NCBI GenBank assembly: GCA_021784615.1 | Contig: JAJYHU010000108.1 | Span: forward strand, 1-16,161 | Source: Acidobacteriota bacterium | GTDB taxonomy: Bacteria; Acidobacteriota; Terriglobia; UBA7540 | Length of the DNA stretch: 16,161 bases | Direction: 5' to 3' | In this document: one piece after another, positions 1-7,231 of the stretch | How the letters are laid out: every line of letters begins with the position of its first letter | Position numbering within the stretch: the first letter of the stretch is position 1 | The notes under the pieces: generated by a model | What the model saw: the letters and a program-made list of their open reading frames with translations, nothing else | Told to the model about the DNA's origin: nothing | The model's database searches: none | Position numbers and translations under genes: made by a program

Positions 1-539
1 TCGTTGCCCTCATCTGTGTTCCTGCGCGTCCGCTGAAATTCCTCGCTGAGTATCGCAATCGCCCGGCGCTGGAGCCGGAGATGCAATTGGAATCGGAGTT
101 TTGGCCGGAAGACGAACTGATCCACAAATCCGTGAAATCTGACGAATTCGATCATGGTTCCCGAGCGGAAGTGGCTGGAATCCAGGTTGCGCACGGAAAC
201 CGGCAAATCCACCTCAGGCAGATATCTGAGCGCCAGATGTTGCATCGCATCAACCAGTTCCGTTAGGCGGCTCCACTCAGTCGCGAAAATACTGACCATG
301 CTCTGCGCTGCGTCAAACCTCCCAGCCTTGATTTCCTCGAAAGCATCGTTAAGGGAAACAGCCAGGATGGTGCTGTGAGCCTCAATTTCTGAAGCAAGCG
401 GTCTGTATACAGGTTCGATTTGGGGTGTGCCCCGTTTGGTTATAGTGTCCGAAGAAACAGCGAATCGGCCCATGCGAAGCACGCGCCGGAGCACGAGGGC
501 AACCACGATCAGAGTTCCAACTTCCCAGAGCCAAAGCAT
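1..539 (-). CDS. Hypothetical membrane-anchored protein (C-terminus outside window)
   Basis: An open frame of 179 codons runs on the minus strand from an ATG at 539-537 to the left edge without a stop, so the C-terminus is missing. An in-frame TAA lies two codons upstream (TAA CCG CGT ATG), so no earlier start is possible. The protein begins MLWLWEVGTLIVVALVLRRV, one hydrophobic segment followed by basic residues, which fits an N-terminal membrane anchor or uncleaved signal with the rest of the chain after it. The remainder is charged and probably helical, with an amphipathic stretch around residues 48-105 and an Arg-rich stretch near residues 150-175. I see no kinase, protease or transport motif and do not recognise the family. 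No Shine-Dalgarno precedes the start, and a possible promoter lies so close that the transcript could be nearly leaderless. It diverges from lysS. Confidence 0.65.
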   Translation of the reverse strand, partial: MLWLWEVGTLIVVALVLRRVLRMGRFAVSSDTITKRGTPQIEPVYRPLASEIEAHSTILAVSLNDAFEEIKAGRFDAAQSMVSIFATEWSRLTELVDAMQHLALRYLPEVDLPVSVRNLDSSHFRSGTMIEFVRFHGFVDQFVFRPKLRFQLHLRLQRRAIAILSEEFQRTRRNTDEGN

Positions 540-551
540 ACGCGGTTATGA

Positions 552-580
552 AATATACTACAAGGCTGCAAGATGTGCAA
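552..580 (-). promoter_or_regulatory. Possible sigma-70 promoter for the leftward hypothetical gene
   Basis: On the minus strand TTGCAC (580-575) is followed after 17 bp by TATATT (557-552). The -10 box matches the consensus at five of six positions, the -35 at only three. Transcription would begin about 5-7 nt before the ATG at 539, giving a nearly leaderless message, consistent with the absence of a Shine-Dalgarno. Moderate to low confidence because of the poor -35. Confidence 0.35.
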
Positions 581-604
581 GAGCTAAGTCGCTTATGTGC
601 AAGA
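567..604. repeat. Three direct copies of TGCAAGA, two within a 10-bp exact repeat
   Basis: TGCAAGA occurs at 567-573, 576-582 and 598-604. The last two lie inside an exact 10-bp repeat, ATGTGCAAGA (573-582 and 595-604), whose copies start 22 bp apart, about two helical turns. The cluster overlaps the -35 region of the putative leftward promoter. Its spacing and position suit an operator for a regulator, but no regulator is identified. Confidence 0.5.
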
Positions 605-762
605 TTTTACATCGAACCGCCCGGAGAAATGGCGGGTTGGCATTCTCTAAAATTTGCCAATTATCAGATTCTAATGAAGATATTCTAATATTACGGGAAG
701 GCGCCGCGCCTGTGCGATTTCCTGAGGCTGAGATCCTTGGCAGGCTGGAAAACGTCTTTACC

Positions 763-792
763 TTGACACCTTTTCGGGTGGCTCCCTATAAT
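763..792 (+). promoter_or_regulatory. Near-consensus sigma-70 promoter for lysS
   Basis: TTGACA (763-768) and TATAAT (787-792) both match the sigma-70 consensus exactly, with an 18-bp spacer, one more than optimum. The predicted start of transcription is near 799, giving a leader of about 34 nt before the TTG start of lysS at 833. It is the best promoter in the window and probably drives lysS and at least part of the downstream gene series. Confidence 0.8.
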
Positions 793-832
793 GCCCATCT
801 CTGACCTTAGGGAGTTTGTGAGGGTTTAAACT

Positions 833-2386
833 TTGTCCACACCAGACGGCGAAAGCCGGGAACTGACCATGCAGCGCGAGAAGAAACTGCGCTCGATCTC
901 GGAACTGGGCTTCGAGCTTTATCCGCGCAAATTTGATTTTACCCATACCATCCCGCAGATTTTGTCGTCGTACTCCGGCGAAACCGCGGAAAGCTTGGCG
1001 GCCGCGAAGGTTCAGGTGCGGGTTGCTGGCCGTGTGATGACGATTCGCCCCCATGGCAAGGCGGGCTTTGCGCATTTGCAGGGCGGAGGGGAACGGTTGC
1101 AGATTTACGTCCGTCTGGACGCCGTCGGGGAACGCGACTTCGAGCTGTACAAGCTGCTGGACTTGGGAGACCCGATCGGCGTTGTGGGATACTTGTTCCG
1201 CACCCGGACAGGCGAGCTCACGGTGCATGCCGAGCGCCTTTATTTCTTGGCCAAAGCTCTGCTGCCGATGCCGGAAAAATGGCACGGCCTGGCGGACGTG
1301 GAAATTCGCTACCGCCAGCGTTATCTGGATTTGATGGTCAATGCCGATGTGCGCCGGGTTTTCGAGCGCCGGTCAAAGTTGATCCGGGCATTGCGGGGTT
1401 TTCTTGAGGCCGAAGGCTATCTGGAGGTGGAAACTCCGATGATGCAGCCGCTGGCGGGCGGAGCCATGGCGCGGCCGTTTGTGACCCATCACAATACGCT
1501 CGACATGGATCTCTACCTTCGCATCGCTCCCGAGCTTTACTTGAAGCGGCTGATTGTCGGGGGGCTCGACCGAGTTTATGAGTTGAACCGCAATTTTCGG
1601 AACGAAGGAATCTCAACCCAGCACAATCCTGAGTTCACCATGATGGAGTTTTATCAGGCGTATGCGGATTATCAGGACATGATTGAGCTTTCCGAGCGCC
1701 TTTTGCGCCATGTGGCCCAAACCGTTCTGGGATCGCTCGAGTTTGACTACGGCGATCACCACATCTCCTTCGAAAAATTCGAGCGGTTCACGATGAAGGA
1801 GGCGGTTGTCCGGTTTTGGCCCCAGGCGGCAGGCGATCTCACGATGGCGGACCTCGATGACATCCAAAATCTCCGGCAACGCATTCCGGCGCTGAACGCC
1901 TGGTTTTCAAGTGAAATCGGGGGTGCGCCAATTACGGAGAGCTTTGTGAATCAATGTTCCCCCGGTGAAGTCCTGCAGGCTGTTTTTGAGATGGTCGCCG
2001 AGCATCATCTGATCCAACCCACGTTTATTCTGGACTTTCCGCTGGAAGTCTCCCCGCTTGCCAAGCAGAAGCCCGACGATCCTAACTTTGTCGAGCGTTT
2101 TGAACTCTATGTGGGGGGAATGGAAATCGCCAATGCTTTTAGTGAGTTGAATGATCCGGCCGAGCAGCGCAACCGGTTTCGATACCAGCAGCTTCTGCGG
2201 GAAAAGGGTGATCTGTCCGCCCATGCCATTGACGAGGATTATATCCGCGCTTTGAGTTACGGCATGCCGCCGACGGGCGGGGAAGGCATCGGCATCGATC
2301 GCCTGACCATGCTCCTTACCAATTCCCACTCCATTCGCGACGTGATCCTGTTTCCTTTATTGCGCCCCGAAAAGACCTCGTCATGA
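833..2386 (+). CDS. lysS: Lysine--tRNA ligase, class II
   Basis: Charges tRNA-Lys with lysine using ATP in the cytoplasm. The 517-residue product has the normal LysRS-II layout: a helical N-terminus, an OB-fold anticodon-binding domain (about 62-142) and a class II catalytic core. Motif 1 is near 186-206, including ETPMMQP and the following GGAMARPF. Motif 2 is at 255-273 (FRNEGIS, then HNPEFTMMEF). The GGMEIANAFSELNDP block is at 428-442, and motif 3 is at 477-495 (GMPPTGGEGIGIDRLTMLL). Length is slightly above the usual ~500. The start is TTG at 833, with TGAGGG at 819-824 eight bases upstream; an in-frame ATG at 869 lacks a comparable ribosome site, so the TTG is preferred. A near-consensus promoter lies just upstream. 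lolC follows after 108 bp in the same direction, so co-transcription is likely. Confidence 0.97.
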   Translation: MSTPDGESRELTMQREKKLRSISELGFELYPRKFDFTHTIPQILSSYSGETAESLAAAKVQVRVAGRVMTIRPHGKAGFAHLQGGGERLQIYVRLDAVGERDFELYKLLDLGDPIGVVGYLFRTRTGELTVHAERLYFLAKALLPMPEKWHGLADVEIRYRQRYLDLMVNADVRRVFERRSKLIRALRGFLEAEGYLEVETPMMQPLAGGAMARPFVTHHNTLDMDLYLRIAPELYLKRLIVGGLDRVYELNRNFRNEGISTQHNPEFTMMEFYQAYADYQDMIELSERLLRHVAQTVLGSLEFDYGDHHISFEKFERFTMKEAVVRFWPQAAGDLTMADLDDIQNLRQRIPALNAWFSSEIGGAPITESFVNQCSPGEVLQAVFEMVAEHHLIQPTFILDFPLEVSPLAKQKPDDPNFVERFELYVGGMEIANAFSELNDPAEQRNRFRYQQLLREKGDLSAHAIDEDYIRALSYGMPPTGGEGIGIDRLTMLLTNSHSIRDVILFPLLRPEKTSS

Positions 2387-2505
2387 TGCTGCTCAGCGAG
2401 CCCCTGAACGCGGGCTTTTTGAGCCGCATGGATTTGCCGCCGATCGGATTAAACTTCCCCTGCGCGACAATGTCATCGATAATGTTTACCAGCGATGCGC
2501 TTTGA
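2383..2505 (+). CDS. Possible small ORF linking lysS and lolC (40 aa)
   Basis: An ATG at 2383 overlaps the lysS stop (ATGA arrangement). The frame runs 40 codons to TGA at 2503-2505, eight bases inside lolC. The peptide begins MMLLSEPLNAGFLSR and has no recognised motif. Thirty of its 40 codons end in G or C, and 19 of the first 21 do, which resembles the flanking genes. lolC has no Shine-Dalgarno, so ribosomes ending here could re-initiate at the lolC ATG (2495). It may be a coupling leader or a chance frame. Confidence 0.25.
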   Translation: MMLLSEPLNAGFLSRMDLPPIGLNFPCATMSSIMFTSDAL

Positions 2506-3724
2506 ACTGTTTGTGGCTTTACGGTATTTGAAGGCGAAGCGGCGGCAAGCCGCCATTTCAGTGATCACCGCGATTTCCGTGGTGGGAGTGATGGCGGGCG
2601 TTGCCGCGCTGGTCGTGGCGCTGGCCATCAACAACGGTTTCCGGGAGGAACTTGAAAACAAGCTTCTTGGCGCCACCTCCAACATCAACCTGATCCGCGC
2701 CCAGAACGACGGCATCCAGCATTATGAGGAACTGACGGCGCGCCTTTCAAAGATGCCGCACGTGGTGGCTGCGGCTCCGGCGCTTTACGAGGAGGTGCTG
2801 ATTTCCAGCCAGCAGCGGGCCCAGGGCGTGGTCCTTAAGGGCGTCGACCCCGAGCGCGAGGTCAAGGTCGGCGACCTGCTGCAACACCTGACGGAAGGTT
2901 CGCTCCAAGGGCTTTCAGAAACTTTTCCCGACGCCGACCCGATTATTATCGGCAAGGACCTGGCAAAATCCCTGGGTGTTTTTGTGGGCGACACGGTGAT
3001 GGTGACGAGCCCTCAGGGATCGCTGACTCCCTTTGGCACCGTGCCTAAATTCAGGCATTTCCGTGTGGTGGGGGTGTTCGATTCCGGCTTCTTTGACTTT
3101 GACGCCACCTGGGCTTTTACGAACCTTAACGCCGCTCAGCGGCTTTTCGATTTAAGGAACGTTGCGTCGGTCATCGAGTTCAAGCTGGACGATGTTTATA
3201 AAGCGGACACCGTGGCCGGGGTGATTCGTAAGGCTGCCGGACCTGGATTTGCAACGCAGACCTGGATGGACCAGAATCGCTCGCTCTTCAGCGCCCTTCG
3301 CCTGGAGCGGCTGGTCACGATCCTTACCATCGGCTTGATCGTGCTGGTTGCGGCGCTGAATATTTTTATCACGCTGGTGATGATGGTCATGGAGAAGAAC
3401 CGGGACATTGCGGTGCTGCGGTCCATGGGCGCGAAGAAGAAGCAGGTCTGGACGGTCTTTACGCTGCACGGTTTGCTGATTGCCTGGGTGGGGACGGTTC
3501 TCGGACTAGCACTAGGCTATGGAACTTCGTGGCTGGGGCAGCATTACAAGCTGATCCCGCTTCAGGCGGATATCTACGGCTTGTCCTCGGTGCCGTTCCA
3601 TCCGCGCCCCTGGGACGGCCTGTGGATTGCGCTCGCGGCCCTGGCCGTGAGCTTTCTCGCCACGCTTTATCCATCGCTTGCGGCGACCAAACTGGATCCG
3701 GCTGAAATCTTGCGTTACGAATGA
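2495..3724 (+). CDS. lolC: LolC/LolE-family lipoprotein-releasing permease
   Basis: Inner-membrane subunit of the Lol ABC transporter, which releases lipoproteins from the inner membrane for transfer to the outer membrane. The 409-residue protein has the MacB/LolC-E topology: an N-terminal cytoplasmic helix (MRFELFVALRYLKAKRRQ), TM1 about 22-46, a large periplasmic domain about 47-270, then three C-terminal TM segments near 273-297, 319-345 and 373-395. The cytoplasmic coupling segment after TM2 reads MEKNRDIAVLRSMGAKKKQV (299-318), typical of the family, and the end ATKLDPAEILRYE is also typical. An in-frame TAA at 2480-2482 rules out earlier starts; no Shine-Dalgarno precedes the ATG. Only one permease gene is present, so it may form a homodimer as in bacteria lacking separate LolC and LolE. 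lolD lies 129 bp downstream. Sequence alone does not separate LolC from LolE. Confidence 0.92.
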   Translation: MRFELFVALRYLKAKRRQAAISVITAISVVGVMAGVAALVVALAINNGFREELENKLLGATSNINLIRAQNDGIQHYEELTARLSKMPHVVAAAPALYEEVLISSQQRAQGVVLKGVDPEREVKVGDLLQHLTEGSLQGLSETFPDADPIIIGKDLAKSLGVFVGDTVMVTSPQGSLTPFGTVPKFRHFRVVGVFDSGFFDFDATWAFTNLNAAQRLFDLRNVASVIEFKLDDVYKADTVAGVIRKAAGPGFATQTWMDQNRSLFSALRLERLVTILTIGLIVLVAALNIFITLVMMVMEKNRDIAVLRSMGAKKKQVWTVFTLHGLLIAWVGTVLGLALGYGTSWLGQHYKLIPLQADIYGLSSVPFHPRPWDGLWIALAALAVSFLATLYPSLAATKLDPAEILRYE

Positions 3725-3748
3725 GGGCGCCGGAGGGTTCCCGGCCGG

Positions 3749-3850
3749 GTGATCGTTTTTTTGAATTGTGAAGGAATGGGAATCGCCGCCCGGCGTGCGG
3801 CTTCGATCCTGCCGGCGGCTCGGTTCCGGCATAACCAGCGCGGTGTTTGA
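3749..3850 (+). CDS. Possible short leader ORF ending 3 nt before lolD
   Basis: A frame from GTG (3749), with an in-frame ATG at 3776, ends at TGA 3848-3850, three bases before the lolD ATG at 3854. The shorter version is 24 residues and Arg/Ala-rich (begins MGIAARRAASILPAAR). AAGGA at 3771-3775 abuts the ATG too closely for a normal ribosome site, while GGAGGG at 3731-3736 is 12 nt from the GTG. lolD lacks a Shine-Dalgarno, so coupled translation is conceivable. Coding status is unproven. Confidence 0.18.
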   Translation: MIVFLNCEGMGIAARRAASILPAARFRHNQRGV

Positions 3851-3853
3851 TTC

Positions 3854-4555
3854 ATGGAATCTGGCGTTATTTTAAGCGTTAAGGACCTTGCCAAAGTCTT
3901 CCATTCGGGCGGCGAAGAGGTTGTCGTGTTTGAGCACCTCAATCTTGAAGTCCGCCAGGGGGAACTGGTGGCGTTGGTAGGAGAGTCGGGAACGGGCAAA
4001 ACCACGTTGTTGCACATGCTTGCGGCTCTGGACACTCCTACGGAAGGTGAGTTATACTTTGCTGGGCAGAGGTTATGCGGGCTCGGGACTGAAGGGCAGG
4101 CAGAGTACAGGAATCAACGCATCGGCTTTGTCTGGCAAATGCATTATCTGTTGCCCGAGTTTAGTGCGCTAGAGAACGTAATGTTGCCGCAGCTTATCGC
4201 AGGCAGGGACGTGAAGGTGGCACAGAGCCGAGCCAGGGAACTTCTGGCGGAGGTGGGTCTGGAAAAGGCCATGGGGCGCCGGGCAGGCGAGCTCTCCGGC
4301 GGAGAGCAGCAGCGTGTCGCGCTGGCAAGGGCGTTGGTGAACAATCCATCGCTATTGCTGGCAGATGAGCCCACGGGGAACCTGGATAGCCACACCGCAG
4401 AGATGGTTATCGATCTACTTGAACGGCTTCACCGGGTTCACGGATTAACCTCGGTGTTGGCCACGCACAATATGGAACTCGCGCAACGCGCGACCCGGAT
4501 GTTGCGTTTGGAGAATCGGCAACTTACCGAGGTTGTAGTTCCACGGTTTAACTGA
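3854..4555 (+). CDS. lolD: Lipoprotein-releasing ABC transporter ATP-binding protein
   Basis: Cytoplasmic ATPase that powers lipoprotein extraction by the LolC-type permease encoded just upstream. The 233 residues contain a complete ABC cassette: Walker A GESGTGKTT (43-51), Q-loop glutamine at 95 in FVWQMHYLLPEFSALENV, signature LSGGEQQR (147-154), Walker B LLLADE (167-172) with D-loop following, and the switch histidine at 205 (ATHN). The sequence after the Q-loop, HYLLPEFSALENVMLP, is the pattern seen in LolD and MacB-type ATPases. Adjacency to the lolC-like gene favours LolD. The ATG at 3854 has no evident Shine-Dalgarno; a short open frame ends three bases earlier. clpC begins 58 bp downstream in the same direction. 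Confidence 0.94.
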   Translation: MESGVILSVKDLAKVFHSGGEEVVVFEHLNLEVRQGELVALVGESGTGKTTLLHMLAALDTPTEGELYFAGQRLCGLGTEGQAEYRNQRIGFVWQMHYLLPEFSALENVMLPQLIAGRDVKVAQSRARELLAEVGLEKAMGRRAGELSGGEQQRVALARALVNNPSLLLADEPTGNLDSHTAEMVIDLLERLHRVHGLTSVLATHNMELAQRATRMLRLENRQLTEVVVPRFN

Positions 4556-4613
4556 CAGCCTGCCTTTCAAAAGATGGGCGACGGGCAGGGTTTAAAGGAA
4601 GAACTGAGGAGCT

Positions 4614-7052
4614 ATGTTCGAGAGATACACAGAGAAAGCCCGGCGTGTCATCTTTTTCGCTCGCTACGAAGCCAGCCAGTTCGGCAGTCCCTACATTGAA
4701 ACCGAGCATCTGCTGCTCGGCCTGCTGCGCGAAGACAAGGCGCTGACCAACCGTTTTTTACGCTCCCACGCATCCATTGAGTCGATCCGCAAGCAGGTGG
4801 AGGCGCGCACGCCGATCCGGGAAAAGGTTTCGACTTCCGTCGAATTGCCGCTTAGCCAGGAGTGCAAGCGGGTTCTTGCCTACGCGGCCGAAGAAGCCGA
4901 ACGTTTGTCGCACAAACACATCGGCACCGAGCACCTTTTGCTGGGCCTGTTGCGCGAAGATAAGTCCTTTGCCGCGGAGATCCTTCATGACCGGGGCTTG
5001 CGCCTTTCAACGCTTCGGGAGGATATGAACCGGGCGCAGAGTGAAAAGGTCTCATCGACCCGATCCAAAGAGACTTCCTTGCTGGCGGAGTTCAGCCGGG
5101 ATCTGACCCAAGCGGCGCTTGAAAACCAGTTGGATCCGCTGGTCGGGCGTGAAAATGAAGTCGAGCGCGTAGTGCAAATCCTATGCCGGCGAACCAAGAA
5201 CAATCCCGTGCTGATTGGAGAGCCGGGAGTCGGCAAGACGGCCATTGTGGAAGGCCTTGCGGAGCGGATTGCGGAAGGCGACGTGCCTTCGTTTCTTGCT
5301 GACAAGCGTATTCTGGCCCTCGACCTTTCCCTGATTGTGGCGGGCACCAAGTACCGCGGGCAATTTGAGGAACGTTTGAAGACCATCATGAAAGAGTTGA
5401 TGGAAGCTCAAAACGCCATTATCTTCATCGACGAATTGCACACCCTGGTGGGGGCGGGCTCGGCCGAAGGTTCGCTTGACGCCGCGAACATCCTGAAGCC
5501 GGCGCTTTCCCGGGGCGAGATTCAGTGCATCGGGGCCACGACTCCGGCGGAGTTTCGGAAATCCATCGAGCGGGACCGTTCGCTTGAAAGGCGGTTTCAG
5601 GCGGTGAAGGTTCCTCCTCCGGACGAGTCTCAGGCGATCAAGATTCTGTTCGGCATCAAGGAGCGGTACGAGAAATTCCATGCCGTGACCTACACGGACG
5701 AAGCCCTTTCGAACTCGGTCTATCTCTCCAGCCGCTATATTCCTGACCGCTTCCTGCCGGATAAAGCTGTCGACCTGATCGACGAGGCGGGCGCGCGGGT
5801 GAAGCTGCGCCAGAGCACCTTGCCGGAAGAGATGATCGACGTGCAGAAGCGGATCAAATTCGTGGTTCACCGCATGGAGAACGCCATCGCCAACCACGAA
5901 TTTGAGAAGGCGCGCTTTTATTCCGACGAGGAGCGCAAAGAGCGCGAGAACCTCCGGCTGCTGCGGGAAAAGTACAATATCGACGAGACCTCGATCGGCG
6001 CCGTCACGCGCATGGATATCGAGGAAGTTGTGTCGCGCTGGACGGGCATCCCCGTCGTCTCAATCAAGGAAGAGGAAACGTCGAAGTTGCTGCGGATTGA
6101 GGATGAGCTGCACAAGCGCATTGTTAATCAGGAGCGCGCGATTTCCGCTCTGGCACGGGCCATTCGGCGTTCCCGCGCCGGCTTGAAGCCGCCGGGCCGT
6201 CCGGTGGGATCGTTCCTTTTCCTGGGCCCCACGGGCGTGGGCAAAACGGAAATGGCGCGCTCGCTTGCCGACTTTCTGTTCGGCAGCGAACAAGCATTGA
6301 TCCGCTTCGATATGTCGGAGTATATGGAGAAACACTCCGTCTCAAAACTGATTGGTTCGCCTCCGGGATATGTGGGCTATGAGGAGGGCGGGCAGCTTAC
6401 GGAGCGGGTGCGGCGCACTCCTTACTCGCTGATTTTGCTGGACGAAATCGAGAAGGCGCATCCCGATATTTTCAACATCCTGTTGCAGGTTTTTGAGGAC
6501 GGTCAATTGACCGACGGCCTGGGCAATACCGTGGACTTTAAGAACACGATCCTGATCATGACTTCTAACATCGGGGCCCGGTACCTGGAGCGGCGGTCCA
6601 ACATGGGATTCCAGTCGGCGGCGGAGGGAGCGACCGACAAGAAGATCGGTGACCTCGTTATGGCGGAGGTCAAGCGCCTGTTCAATCCCGAGTTTCTCAA
6701 CCGCCTGGACGAAGTGATCATCTTTAACGCGCTCAACGATAACGATCTGCTTCAGATCCTCGATCTGCTCGTCGGCGTGATGAATCAGCACTTAGCGCAA
6801 AAAAATATTTCGTTGACGCTTTCTCCTGAGGCTGGGAAATGGATTCTGGAAAAGACTTGTGCGGACCGTTCCTACGGGGCCAGGCCGCTGCGGCGGGCTT
6901 TGCAGAAATATATCGAAGATCCGCTTTCGGAAGCGTTGATCCAGGGTGATATCCAACCGCCCACGGTTCTGGAGGTGGTTGTCGAAAATGAATCGCTCTA
7001 TTATCGTCCTGTCAACGATAAGCTGGTCGCGGCCACGCCACTCTCTCACTAG
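4614..7052 (+). CDS. clpC: ATP-dependent Clp protease ATP-binding subunit ClpC
   Basis: Hsp100 unfoldase that feeds substrates to ClpP in the cytoplasm. The 812-residue product has every ClpC module. Two Clp N-terminal repeats span about 3-140, with duplicated EHLLLGLLRED at 31-41 and 106-116. AAA-1 has Walker A GEPGVGKT (202-209) and Walker B IIFIDE (269-274). A UVR-type middle domain lies near 404-440. AAA-2 has Walker A GPTGVGKT (538-545) and Walker B LILLDE (606-611). The MGF tripeptide at 664-666 matches the ClpP-docking loop. The middle domain is short, as in ClpC rather than ClpB. The ATG is preceded by GAGGAG (4606-4611), only 2 nt away. I see no CIRCE or CtsR-like operator upstream. 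No clpP or mcsAB is present in the window. Location between lolD and bamA may only reflect a shared transcript. Confidence 0.96.
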   Translation: MFERYTEKARRVIFFARYEASQFGSPYIETEHLLLGLLREDKALTNRFLRSHASIESIRKQVEARTPIREKVSTSVELPLSQECKRVLAYAAEEAERLSHKHIGTEHLLLGLLREDKSFAAEILHDRGLRLSTLREDMNRAQSEKVSSTRSKETSLLAEFSRDLTQAALENQLDPLVGRENEVERVVQILCRRTKNNPVLIGEPGVGKTAIVEGLAERIAEGDVPSFLADKRILALDLSLIVAGTKYRGQFEERLKTIMKELMEAQNAIIFIDELHTLVGAGSAEGSLDAANILKPALSRGEIQCIGATTPAEFRKSIERDRSLERRFQAVKVPPPDESQAIKILFGIKERYEKFHAVTYTDEALSNSVYLSSRYIPDRFLPDKAVDLIDEAGARVKLRQSTLPEEMIDVQKRIKFVVHRMENAIANHEFEKARFYSDEERKERENLRLLREKYNIDETSIGAVTRMDIEEVVSRWTGIPVVSIKEEETSKLLRIEDELHKRIVNQERAISALARAIRRSRAGLKPPGRPVGSFLFLGPTGVGKTEMARSLADFLFGSEQALIRFDMSEYMEKHSVSKLIGSPPGYVGYEEGGQLTERVRRTPYSLILLDEIEKAHPDIFNILLQVFEDGQLTDGLGNTVDFKNTILIMTSNIGARYLERRSNMGFQSAAEGATDKKIGDLVMAEVKRLFNPEFLNRLDEVIIFNALNDNDLLQILDLLVGVMNQHLAQKNISLTLSPEAGKWILEKTCADRSYGARPLRRALQKYIEDPLSEALIQGDIQPPTVLEVVVENESLYYRPVNDKLVAATPLSH

Positions 7053-7231
7053 AGCATCTCAACTCCGATGGGGGCCGGGGAGTCCGCGAAGAACCTGAAT
7101 ACCCAACGCATCCTCAGAAATTTGGTTTGGAGCTTGGTGCTTTTGCGTTAAGGACGCCAGCCAACTCTGGAGGAATTCACTGCATCGGAGATGCTTAAGC
7201 TCTCGGCGAGAGTGGGAAGAAAGGCTGCTTC

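Larger units (their letters stand above)
540..832. other. Divergent intergenic region, locally AT-rich
   Basis: This 293-bp gap separates the minus-strand hypothetical gene from lysS. About 541-700 is clearly richer in A and T than the flanking genes. It contains promoter-like elements in both directions, a triplicated TGCAAGA motif (567-604) and two copies of ATTCTAAT (668-675 and 682-689). I see no convincing coding frame or structured RNA in it. Confidence 0.6.

Noticed and set aside
427..804. Plus-strand 125-aa open frame
   Set aside because: It overlaps the start of the minus-strand hypothetical gene, crosses the AT-rich gap and the lysS promoter, and has no protein-like features.
2399..2420. 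AGCCC/GGGCT stem followed by TTTT after lysS, terminator-like
   Set aside because: The stem is only 5 bp with an 8-nt loop and the downstream genes look co-transcribed, so a functional terminator is doubtful.
4559..4589. CCTGCC/GGCAGG stem between lolD and clpC
   Set aside because: A 6-bp stem with a 19-nt loop and no T run is too weak for a terminator, and no heat-shock operator sequence accompanies it.
5181..5897. 238-aa minus-strand frame inside clpC, and a 281-aa one inside the restriction-modification gene (14979-15824)
   Set aside because: Both are antisense to strongly supported genes and lack domains; long shadow frames are expected in GC-rich DNA.
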